DNA of 40,276 nucleotides from Paenibacillus oceani (GTDB lineage Bacteria > Bacillota > Bacilli > Paenibacillales > NBRC-103111), in the NCBI RefSeq assembly GCF_014705615.1, contig NZ_JACXJA010000066.1, positions 1 to 40,276 on the forward strand. The letters are read 5' to 3'. The notes under the pieces are model-generated. The model was not told where the DNA came from and did not search any database. It saw nothing but the letters and a program-made list of their open reading frames with translations. Each line of letters opens with the position of its first letter. Within the stretch, counting starts at the first letter, position 1. Below are positions 33,669 to 40,276 of this stretch, one piece after another. Made by a program: the position numbers and the translations under genes.

Positions 33669-33701
33669 ATTGTTGACAATCGTACAATAATATCGAATAC
33701 T
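33669..33701 (+). promoter_or_regulatory. Promoter of the dehydratase operon with overlapping GntR operator
   Basis: TTGACA (33673-33678), 17 bp spacer, AATACT (33696-33701). The palindrome ATTGTTGACAAT (33669-33680) covers the -35 and a further ACAAT follows at 33684-33688. FCD regulators typically bind short palindromes of the TTGT-N-ACAA type, so repression by the adjacent regulator is likely. Confidence 0.65.
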
Positions 33702-33750
33702 GGTAATGTCAGCTATGCATTGGAGCATGCGGAGAGAGGGGAAGTCGAAA

Positions 33751-35487
33751 TTGAGTGATACAGGTAATGAGCTGCGCAGTCAGAAAGTGCGGAGCATGAG
33801 CTTCGAAGGAGACGCTTTGCGCATGTCGATGGACTGGACAGTGGCAGACCTGGACAAGGTGCAGGTGCTGGTGGAGAGCACGGCCGGCTCGAGTCATCCG
33901 AGTTCGTATCATCTCGATGAACTGGTAGCCGAATCGGAGAAAGGTGTGTTGCAGGCGGGAGGCAAGCCTGCCCGCTATACGACGACAGATATATGCGACG
34001 GCATCGCACAAGCGCACGAAGGGATGCACTATTCGCTCGCTTCGCGCGATTTCATAGCGTCTATGGTAGAAATTCACGTGAAGGCGACGCCTTTCGACGC
34101 GATGGTGCTCAGTTCGGCGGGGGATAAAGCGGTTCCAGCCCACCTGATGGCGATCGCGCGTCTGGACATTCCGGCCATTCACGTACCGGGCGGGGCGATG
34201 GGAGCAGGGCCCTGCATGAAGTCGAACGAGGAATTGTGGCATATGAGCGTGCAGGTCAAGGAGCAGACGATGACGAAGGAGCAGTTTCTCGCCTTCCAAC
34301 GGGCCTGCTGCCCGACGTGCGGCGCCTGCCAGTATATGGGGACCGCTGCGACGATGCAGGTGATGGCGGAGGCGCTCGGCCTCGCGCTCCCCTGGTCAGC
34401 GCTTATACCGGCGACGAACGCCGAGATTCGGCGGATGGCGAGAGCCGCAGGCCAGCAAGTGATGGAGCTTCACAAAGCCGGAATCCGGCCGTCGGATATT
34501 TTGACGAAGCAAGCGTTCGAGAATGCGATCATGATCCATTCCGCAATCGGCGGCTCGCTGAACGCAGTTATGCACTTGATCGCCATAGCTCGGGAGATCG
34601 GCATCGAGCTGGATGCAGAGACATTCGACGCGATTCACCGGACGATCCCGGTGCTTGTCGATACGAAGACGGCCGGGAAGTATCCGACCGAGCTGTTCTG
34701 GTATGCGGGCGGCGTGCCGATGGTCGTGAAGGAGTTGAAGTCTTACCTTCATCTCGATTGCATGACCGTTACGGGCCGGACGCTCGGAGACAATCTGGAG
34801 CTGTTCGAACGCAGCGAGATGCCGAATTATGCGGAGATGTTTCTGGCCAATTACAAGCTGAACAAGCGGGACGTCATCTACCCGATCGGGAAACCGCTGA
34901 AGGCGGAAGGCTCGCTGGCGCTGTTGAAAGGGAACTTGGCGCCGAACGGAGCGACGATCAAAAAATCCGCCGTCGTGGAAGAAATGATGGTGCATGAAGG
35001 CCCCGCCAAAGTGTTTGACAGTGAGCCGGCGGCGGTCGAAGCTTATTTGAACCGCGAATTCCGCCAGGGCGACGTTATCGTGATCCGCTATCAAGGGCCG
35101 CGTGCGACGGGAATGCCGGAAATGTTCTACATGTCCGAGCTGATCGCCTCCGATCTGGTATTGTCCAGAACGACGGCTCTAGTGACGGACGGGCGGTTCT
35201 CGGGCGCTACACGGGGACCGTGCGTCGGTTATTTGGGACCGGAGGCGGCCGACGGCGGGCCGATCGCCTTGATCGAGACGGGCGATATTGTGCGGATCGA
35301 CATTCCGGCAAGAACGCTCGACATCGTCGGGATTAACGGTGAGATGCTCGGGCAGCAGGAAATCCGGGATGTCCTGGAGAAACGAAAAGCACAGTGGAAA
35401 CGTCCGGTTATCCGGCACAAGGGAGCTCTCGGGCAATATACGAGGCTGGCAAGGCCGGCTTTGGAGGGCGCTTCGATACACGAATAA
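33751..35487 (+). CDS. IlvD/EDD-family dehydratase with atypical Fe-S region
   Basis: About 578 residues from TTG 33751, about nine bases after GAGAGGGG; an earlier TTG-type start at 33706 would begin at the predicted transcription start and is unlikely. Family signatures: 'DICDGIAQAHEGMHYSLASR' (Glu90 in HEGM), 'GDKAVPAHLMAIARLDIPAI', 'CPTCGACQYMGTAATM' and the C-terminal 'TDGRFSGATRGPCVGYLGPE' with the catalytic serine. The Mg ligands Glu90, Asp125 and carbamylatable Lys126 are kept. Of the three Fe-S cysteines of canonical enzymes, only the one in CGAC (Cys193) is obvious: the usual CDK is GDK here and the usual TPCNIHL-type cysteine is Ser in 'HPSSYHL'. It probably dehydrates a polyhydroxy acid, such as a sugar acid, to a 2-keto-3-deoxy product. 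It is first in an operon with M81, SDR and a glycosidase-like gene. Confidence 0.85.
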   Translation: MSDTGNELRSQKVRSMSFEGDALRMSMDWTVADLDKVQVLVESTAGSSHPSSYHLDELVAESEKGVLQAGGKPARYTTTDICDGIAQAHEGMHYSLASRDFIASMVEIHVKATPFDAMVLSSAGDKAVPAHLMAIARLDIPAIHVPGGAMGAGPCMKSNEELWHMSVQVKEQTMTKEQFLAFQRACCPTCGACQYMGTAATMQVMAEALGLALPWSALIPATNAEIRRMARAAGQQVMELHKAGIRPSDILTKQAFENAIMIHSAIGGSLNAVMHLIAIAREIGIELDAETFDAIHRTIPVLVDTKTAGKYPTELFWYAGGVPMVVKELKSYLHLDCMTVTGRTLGDNLELFERSEMPNYAEMFLANYKLNKRDVIYPIGKPLKAEGSLALLKGNLAPNGATIKKSAVVEEMMVHEGPAKVFDSEPAAVEAYLNREFRQGDVIVIRYQGPRATGMPEMFYMSELIASDLVLSRTTALVTDGRFSGATRGPCVGYLGPEAADGGPIALIETGDIVRIDIPARTLDIVGINGEMLGQQEIRDVLEKRKAQWKRPVIRHKGALGQYTRLARPALEGASIHE

Positions 35488-35500
35488 AGGGGAGTCGCAT

Positions 35501-37039
35501 ATGAGAATCGTCGTGGGCGGGCTGCTTCAGGAAAGCAATACGTTTAGCGAAGCGAGCAGCACCTTGCAAGATTTCCGGAAGTATTACTTTCGACTCGGCG
35601 AGCAGCTGCTCCAGCCGCAGACCGCGGAAAACGAGCTGACCGGATTCATCCGGGCGGCTGCCGAGGAGGAACGGGAGCGGGCAGGGAAAATTACGCTGCT
35701 GCCGACGATGTTTGCACAGGCGGTCTCGTCCGGACGAGTTCCGCGGCGGACGCTGGACGAGCTGAAACAACTATTGACCGGCCAACTGGCGCGCCTCCCT
35801 TCCTGCGACGGCATCCTGTTCGCGCTGCACGGCGCATGGGCGGCCGAGGATCACGACGATGCGGACGTTGAAATCATCGAGGAGCTGCGCCGCTGGGCCG
35901 GGCCCGATGTGCCGATCGTCATCACCCTCGACTCGCATGCGAACGTCACCGGCCGCATGGTCCGGCTGGTCGACGGCATTGTTGGCTACCGGACATTCCC
36001 TCACGTCGATTGCGAGGAGACCGGTTATCGTGCCGCGAAGCAGCTGTTCCGGATTATACGCGGTAAGACGAAGCCGCATCTCAAGCTTAAGAAGGTGCCG
36101 ATGATCGTGCCGGCTGAGAGCCATCAGACGTACCGCGGGCCGATGTACGAACTGTGGGAGGAAGCCCGCGCGGGCGAGCGCGAGGACCCTTCCCGGCTCA
36201 CCTCGCTGTTTCTCGTCCAGCCTTGGCTGGATATCGAGGAGATGGGCTGCTCGGTAATCGTTCAAGGCGATGACCCGGACCGTACGGAGGCGGAGGCGGA
36301 CCGTCTGGCCGGGCTGATGTGGAGCAAGCGCAGCGAGTTCGAGGTGGACCTGTACTCGGTGCCGGACATTATACGGAAACTGGAAGCGGACCCGGACCGC
36401 AGCCTGCCGTACATCGTCTCCGACTCGGCGGACAGCCCCGGCGCGGGCTCTCCGGGCGACAGCAACTTCGTGCTGCGGCGGCTGCTCGAGCTCGGGGCGG
36501 ACCGCCGCTGGAATTGCCTGCTCTCGATGCTCGACCCCGATTCGGCGGCAGCCGCAGTCTTGGCCGGGGAAGGCAGCGCCGTGAAGCTGCGCCTCGGCCA
36601 TTCGGTCAGCCGATCCGTCGGCGAACCTCTGGATATAGAAGCCGTCGTCGCTACTGTGGGGACCGGGAAATTCCGCTTTGGCGGCGGCACAGCGAACCGG
36701 ATGGAGGCCGACATGGGACGCTGCGCGGTCGTGCGGATCGGGACAATCTCGCTGTTGCTGATGGAAAACGCAACGTTCACCGGAGACCCCGCGATGTACA
36801 GGAGCGCCGGACTTGAGCCTGCTGAAGCCGACCTCGTGCTGGTGAAGTCGGCCAACCAGTTCCGGGCCGAATACGAGAAGCTGTCGGACCGTATCTATAT
36901 TCTCGATACGCCGGGAGCGAGCACCGCCAAAATCAAAAGTTTGGCGTTCGAGCGCATCCCGAGGCCGATGGTTCCGTTCGACGAAAATTTCGCATGGCCG
37001 GCCAGGGAAGGGGAGAGTACCGATGCGACTGCAAAATAA
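35501..37039 (+). CDS. M81/MlrC-like metallohydrolase
   Basis: 512 residues from ATG 35501, preceded by AAAGGGGAG six bases upstream; the in-frame extension to 35288 lies inside the dehydratase gene. The N-terminal M81 domain shows 'VGGLLQESNTFS', 'GILFALHGAWAAEDHDDADV' and 'TLDSHANVTGRMV' with candidate metal-binding Asp and His residues. The C-terminal MlrC domain contains 'SDSADSPGAGSPGDSNFVL'. The family is named for microcystinase C, but most members sit in small-molecule catabolic operons and their substrates are unknown. It overlaps the next gene by 17 bases. Its place between a dehydratase and a dehydrogenase suggests hydrolysis of an amide or ester, or lactone-like ring opening, in a catabolic route. 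Confidence 0.9.
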   Translation: MRIVVGGLLQESNTFSEASSTLQDFRKYYFRLGEQLLQPQTAENELTGFIRAAAEEERERAGKITLLPTMFAQAVSSGRVPRRTLDELKQLLTGQLARLPSCDGILFALHGAWAAEDHDDADVEIIEELRRWAGPDVPIVITLDSHANVTGRMVRLVDGIVGYRTFPHVDCEETGYRAAKQLFRIIRGKTKPHLKLKKVPMIVPAESHQTYRGPMYELWEEARAGEREDPSRLTSLFLVQPWLDIEEMGCSVIVQGDDPDRTEAEADRLAGLMWSKRSEFEVDLYSVPDIIRKLEADPDRSLPYIVSDSADSPGAGSPGDSNFVLRRLLELGADRRWNCLLSMLDPDSAAAAVLAGEGSAVKLRLGHSVSRSVGEPLDIEAVVATVGTGKFRFGGGTANRMEADMGRCAVVRIGTISLLLMENATFTGDPAMYRSAGLEPAEADLVLVKSANQFRAEYEKLSDRIYILDTPGASTAKIKSLAFERIPRPMVPFDENFAWPAREGESTDATAK

Positions 37040-37787
37040 AACCGCGCTCGTAACCGGAGGCTCGACCGGCATCGGCCGGGAGGTCTGCCTGGCCTTTGCA
37101 GCCGAAGGAGCGAAGGTCGCGGTTAATTATTACGGGACGGAAACGAAGGCGAGGGAACTCGTCGCCGAGATCGAATCCCGCGGCGGGCAGGCGATGGCGC
37201 TCTACGGGGACGTCAGCAGCGAAGCGGACGTGGCGGCGATGATCGATACGGTGAACCGCTCTTGGGGCGGTGTCGATATCCTGGTTAATAACGCAGGGAT
37301 TTATCCGCGTAAGGAATGGTACGAGATTACAGGAGACGAATGGGACCGCGTACAGGCGGTCAACCTGAAATCGTGTTTTCTGACGAGCAAGGCCGTATTT
37401 CCTTCTATGCGCGAGCGCGGGTACGGGAAAATCATTAACGTGTCGTCGGTAACGTTTCTGAGGGGGAACAAAGGATTCGTGCATTATGTCGCCTCCAAAG
37501 GCGGCGTCGTCGGCTTCACCCGGGCGCTTAGCCGGGAAGTCGGCAAGCACGGCATCACGGTTAATGCGATTTCCCCGGGCGCGGTGATGACCGAGCAGGA
37601 GCTGCTCGATATGCCCGATCCCGCCGAGCAGGAGCGGACGCGGGTTTATTTGGAGGAAGAGCAGGCGATTCCCCGGCGGCAACTGCCGCTTGATATGGTC
37701 GGCGCGTTTTTGTTTCTGGCTTCGGCCGAGAGCGACTTTATGACAGGCCAGACCGTGAATGTCGACGGCGGATGGGCGATGCACTAA
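37023..37787 (+). CDS. SDR-family oxidoreductase
   Basis: 254 residues, classical short-chain dehydrogenase. The cofactor motif TGGSTGIG is at residues 11-18, NNAG at 89-92, the catalytic Ser142 follows 'INV', and Tyr155 and Lys159 form YxxxK. The C-terminus 'GQTVNVDGGWAMH' is typical. It resembles glucose/gluconate-type or 3-oxoacyl reductases and probably interconverts a hydroxyl and a ketone on a sugar-acid-like substrate. It overlaps the M81 gene by 17 bases, so the two are tightly coupled. Confidence 0.92.
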   Translation: MRLQNKTALVTGGSTGIGREVCLAFAAEGAKVAVNYYGTETKARELVAEIESRGGQAMALYGDVSSEADVAAMIDTVNRSWGGVDILVNNAGIYPRKEWYEITGDEWDRVQAVNLKSCFLTSKAVFPSMRERGYGKIINVSSVTFLRGNKGFVHYVASKGGVVGFTRALSREVGKHGITVNAISPGAVMTEQELLDMPDPAEQERTRVYLEEEQAIPRRQLPLDMVGAFLFLASAESDFMTGQTVNVDGGWAMH

Positions 37788-37824
37788 AGATGGTAGCCCG
37801 TGAAGGGCAGATGGGGTGGCGCGA

Positions 37825-39570
37825 ATGCGACTTTTGGAACTGGAATGCCGTTGTCTTCTTGCAGAGGCGGAGGAAGCGGCGCGAATTGCGGCGGAACGGA
37901 TCGCGGAAATAACCGGCGGCGGCGCTCCCGACAGGTTGCGGATCACCTTCGATTCGGTCCGTACCGACGGATTCGTGCTGGAAATAACGGAGAATCGGGA
38001 CGTTTTCATCGGTGCGGCCCGGACCAGAGACTATGTGGCGGGACTGGGCGAGCTGCTGAACCGGCTGCTTGCTGCGGCGGACCGTGCAGGAGCGCTCGGC
38101 GCGGAGGCGGACCCGACGGCGGGCGGAGCGGCGATCAAGGTGGAGCTGGCTCCCGGCAGGTGGGAGATTGCACCTGAGCTGACGGACCGGATTCATTATA
38201 TGCCCGGCCATTTCGGCAATTCGTTTGAGGTGTGCTGGAGCGGGGAGATGCAGCGTTATTTGGAAGATCTGGCGCTGGCCGGGGCGAGCGGCTACGGCGA
38301 TTGGTTCGATCCGAACGATATGCCGGACCCGTATCATTCTCATGTGTACCACAGCAGCTCGATGTTTTTGTGGCGGAGGAAAAAAGAGTGGCTGCGTATG
38401 AGCCAGCGGCTTGGGCTGGATAACATCCTGGTCATTACGCCGAACGTAGGCTACGTGGACCAGATGCGTCCGGACTGGGTCGGGGTGCGCGATCACAAGC
38501 TGCGCGTTCAAGGCCAGGTGCTGTGCCCGTCCAATCCGGCGGCGCGGGAAGTTATCCTGAACAACCATCGCCAGCTGTTCGACGATCTGAAGGAGAGCGG
38601 GATTCGCATCGAGAAGATCGTCTGCGTCCCTTATGACGACGGCGGCTGCGCCTGTCCGTCCTGTCAGCCGTATTATCCGGTGTTTCTGGAGCTTGTCCGG
38701 GATGTGTACGGGACGGTAAGCGCCTTCTATCCGGAGCTGAAGGCCGATATATGCGGCTGGTGGACGTCGGACGAGGAGCTGCTGCAGCTTCAGCAATTTA
38801 TCGCCGGCCCGGCCAAAGACTGGTTCGGCGTCTACCAGTTCAGCGCCACCTATGGCGTGTTCGAGCTGCCTGACGTGCGCGAGCGGATCGGAGACATGCG
38901 GCTCGGCTGCTTCCTGCATATCGGCTTCTCGCATGACCGGAGAGACGTGTATACGAAAACGGGCGTTCACAGCGCTTCCCGGCGGATCAGCTCGGTGCTC
39001 GGGTCGTTTGCTCGTCAGCAATGCACCGGCTTTATGAGCTACAACGAATCGTTCGGGGATCACTTCAACGCTTTCGCGGCGAGCCGGCTCGGCTGGAATC
39101 CGGCGGGCGGCGTACGGGATATCGCCGAATATTACGGTCGTCTCCTGTTCCGGCTCCGGGGTGATACGCTGAACCGGTTTGTCGATGTGCTGCTGGAGAT
39201 GGAGATGTTGGAAGAGTCTAAGGCGGCGGGGTGGCAGCGGGAGCTGGAGGCGATCGAGCGGTACGCGTCGGTTGACGAGAACCGTTCCTGGTCGTTCGCC
39301 CAGATCCGGCTGAAGGCGGAGCTGATGGCGCTCGATTATACGATCGCGTCGCAGATGGATAGTGGTGGCATCGAGGCCGCCTACCCGCTGATGAAGCGGC
39401 GGGTGCAGCGTACCGAGCGGCTGTGGCGCAGCGTATACGGCTTCGGCGTGCTCCGGCACATCCTCATTCCCGACAACATGATGCCGCAGTGGTATAAAGC
39501 TTATACGAACTATGCGAATACAGGCGCTGCCGGTTCGATTCGCAGCGGTGTGATGAGCAGCGAGGCTTGA
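37825..39570 (+). CDS. Putative TIM-barrel glycoside hydrolase with GH20/GH67-like N-terminal domain
   Basis: About 581 residues from ATG 37825 (GGGGTGG five to eight bases upstream; GTG 37816 is an alternative start). Residues 1-100 look like the small alpha/beta domain that precedes the barrel in GH20, GH67 and GH84 enzymes ('ARIAAERIAEITGG', 'DVFIGAARTRDYVAGLGELL'). The central part has barrel-like strand ends ('LDNILVITPNVGYVDQM', 'IEKIVCVPYDDGGCACPSCQ' near 270, 'ADICGWWTSDEELL'), then a helical C-terminus. The DGGCxCxxC string, with nearby Asp/Glu residues, is the most distinctive motif. No signal peptide, so cytoplasmic. As last gene of the operon, 37 bases after the SDR, it may release the sugar acid handled by the upstream enzymes. 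No GH family is assigned. Confidence 0.65.
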   Translation: MRLLELECRCLLAEAEEAARIAAERIAEITGGGAPDRLRITFDSVRTDGFVLEITENRDVFIGAARTRDYVAGLGELLNRLLAAADRAGALGAEADPTAGGAAIKVELAPGRWEIAPELTDRIHYMPGHFGNSFEVCWSGEMQRYLEDLALAGASGYGDWFDPNDMPDPYHSHVYHSSSMFLWRRKKEWLRMSQRLGLDNILVITPNVGYVDQMRPDWVGVRDHKLRVQGQVLCPSNPAAREVILNNHRQLFDDLKESGIRIEKIVCVPYDDGGCACPSCQPYYPVFLELVRDVYGTVSAFYPELKADICGWWTSDEELLQLQQFIAGPAKDWFGVYQFSATYGVFELPDVRERIGDMRLGCFLHIGFSHDRRDVYTKTGVHSASRRISSVLGSFARQQCTGFMSYNESFGDHFNAFAASRLGWNPAGGVRDIAEYYGRLLFRLRGDTLNRFVDVLLEMEMLEESKAAGWQRELEAIERYASVDENRSWSFAQIRLKAELMALDYTIASQMDSGGIEAAYPLMKRRVQRTERLWRSVYGFGVLRHILIPDNMMPQWYKAYTNYANTGAAGSIRSGVMSSEA

Positions 39571-39680
39571 GCGCGGGATCGTCCGCATCCCTGTGCCTGA
39601 TGATCGCCGGCCGGTCCCGAAGATCAGATACACGAAGGCCCAGGCTTAGCAATGTGTCCAAAATAATAGGTGCATGAGCG

Positions 39681-39722
39681 GCTTCCCGCCCCACGATCCA
39701 GTGGTGTGCGGGAAGCTTTTCT
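39681..39722 (+). terminator. Rho-independent terminator after the glycosidase-like gene
   Basis: GCTTCCCGC (39681-39689) pairs perfectly with GCGGGAAGC (39708-39716), followed by TTTTCT. It ends the dehydratase operon. Confidence 0.88.
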
Positions 39723-39740
39723 GCGTCCCTGCTCCCGAGT

Positions 39741-39763
39741 AAAAATAGCCGCCAAGAGGCGGC
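39741..39763 (-). terminator. Minus-strand terminator facing the TnpB element
   Basis: On the minus strand GCCGCC (39763-39758) and GGCGGC (39753-39748) form a hairpin with a TCTT loop followed by TATTTTT. It would stop transcripts running out of the TnpB element toward the operon. Confidence 0.7.
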
Positions 39764-39876
39764 GATCCGCATACAGTCGGCCGAATCTTCGACGCGGTCC
39801 GGACAATCAGCCGGAGAACCGCTCGCGCCGGCAGTAAGCATCGACAAGGTCTGTTTTTGGCAGAAACGTTTTTTTG

Positions 39877-39975
39877 AACCTCTCATGACTAAAGTCACGA
39901 GATTCTTGGGTAGTCCCTTCTAACGAAGAGAAGTTCACCAAGCTAACCCTGTCGTTCCGACAGTTCGTGTAAGGT
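39877..39975 (-). ncRNA. Right end of the TnpB element and probable omega RNA
   Basis: After the tnpB stop the minus strand carries a short hairpin (CTGTCGGAACGACAG, 39957-39943 region) and then the conserved right-end hairpin in which CTCGTGACT pairs with AGTCATGAG (about 39902-39881), ending in GAGGTTCAA near 39873. In TnpB systems this region is transcribed as the guide-scaffold RNA and the next ~16-20 bases outside the element (about 39872-39853 on the minus strand) act as guide. The RNA itself is inferred from family knowledge. Confidence 0.6.
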
Positions 39976-40276
39976 TTACACAGCAAGAAGTCTTTTGCCT
40001 TCGGCAAGAATATTCAGGCTTGCGTTAAAGTCTCGGTCGTGATGCGCTCCACATTCCGGGCAGTCCCATTCACGCAACTTCAAATCTTTTACATCTTTGT
40101 GCTTGTAGCTACAGCAGGAGCATAATTGCGAAGATGCGAATGTTGAGCCTACAGCCACTACGATGCGGCCATACCACTTCGCTTTGTACTCTAGCATGGA
40201 GCGAAACATCGACCAGGAAACCTCGCTAATGGCCTTGGCTAACTTACGATTCTTGACCATATTGGCTACCTGTAAA
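39976..40276 (-). CDS. tnpB: TnpB RNA-guided nuclease, C-terminal part (cut by window edge)
   Basis: The frame is open to the right edge of the window, so only the last ~100 residues are seen. They contain a zinc ribbon (CSCC, later CPEC) and the RuvC-III motif '[13 protein letters not shown]' with its catalytic aspartate. These are hallmarks of IS200/IS605 or IS1341-type TnpB, an RNA-guided DNA nuclease. A methionine at 40260 is internal, not the start: codons upstream (LQVAN) continue the protein. Whether a tnpA transposase accompanies it cannot be seen. Confidence 0.92.
   Translation of the reverse strand, partial: LQVANMVKNRKLAKAISEVSWSMFRSMLEYKAKWYGRIVVAVGSTFASSQLCSCCSYKHKDVKDLKLREWDCPECGAHHDRDFNASLNILAEGKRLLAV

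Noticed and set aside
37738-39633. 631-residue minus-strand frame opposite the glycosidase-like gene
   Set aside because: Antisense shadow; the plus strand has ribosome site, operon position and protein-like sequence.

Overview
The window looks like a chromosomal segment of a high-GC Bacillota, most likely Paenibacillaceae (Paenibacillus, Cohnella or a relative). This rests on strong AGGAGG-type ribosome sites, frequent TTG/GTG starts, classical lipoprotein SBPs, AraC/GntR one-component regulators and a very large multidomain secreted lyase. The genus is an inference. There are no rRNA, tRNA or CRISPR features.

Layout. (1) 1-84: 3' end of a group II intron cut by the window edge. (2) 313-3359: Fur-box iron/siderophore locus, a binding lipoprotein followed by an AraC regulator carrying its own copy of that binding fold. 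(3) 3360-4497: gene-poor spacer holding three kinds of dispersed repeat. (4) 4498-8147: a near-perfect sigma-54 promoter driving CoA-transferase A/B, 3-hydroxyacyl-CoA dehydrogenase and thiolase, a short-chain ketoacid/hydroxyacid degradation operon. (5) 8558-10946: ABC ATPase and permease. (6) 11462-13295: MarR regulator and MFS efflux pump with an operator-like palindrome. (7) 13430-25508: carbohydrate block flanked by directly repeated ~80 bp sequences: GntR-SBP fusion regulator, a decayed SBP remnant, an intact SBP lipoprotein, a Gfo/Idh/MocA oxidoreductase and a 2282-aa secreted heparinase-like lyase with a duplicated C-terminus. (8) 25572-31193: a second, smaller version of that logic: divergent GntR-SBP fusion, SBP lipoprotein, cytoplasmic toroid-type lyase-like protein. 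(9) 31630-33516 (minus): MalY/PatB-like PLP enzyme and FCD-type GntR regulator. (10) 33669-39570: divergent catabolic operon of an IlvD/EDD-family dehydratase lacking expected Fe-S cysteines, an M81/MlrC-like hydrolase, an SDR and a putative glycoside hydrolase. (11) 39877-40276 (minus): right end and C-terminus of a TnpB element.

How it fits together. Three regulators here are fusions of a DNA-binding domain to a solute-binding-protein fold, and each sits beside a secreted lipoprotein of the same fold; none of the three loci has permease genes. The simplest reading is that the cell senses, in the cytoplasm, the same kind of ligand its lipoprotein captures outside, with permeases supplied from elsewhere. 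The carbohydrate blocks would release, capture and process an oligosaccharide, possibly acidic; the 33.7-39.6 kb operon could catabolise a sugar-acid-like product. Substrates cannot be read from sequence.

The intergenic DNA is unusually structured. It contains a long inverted-repeat element built from ~26 bp units at exactly 52 bp spacing (two full copies, one half copy), a dispersed two-hairpin terminator family with compensatory stem changes, and two other repeat pairs.
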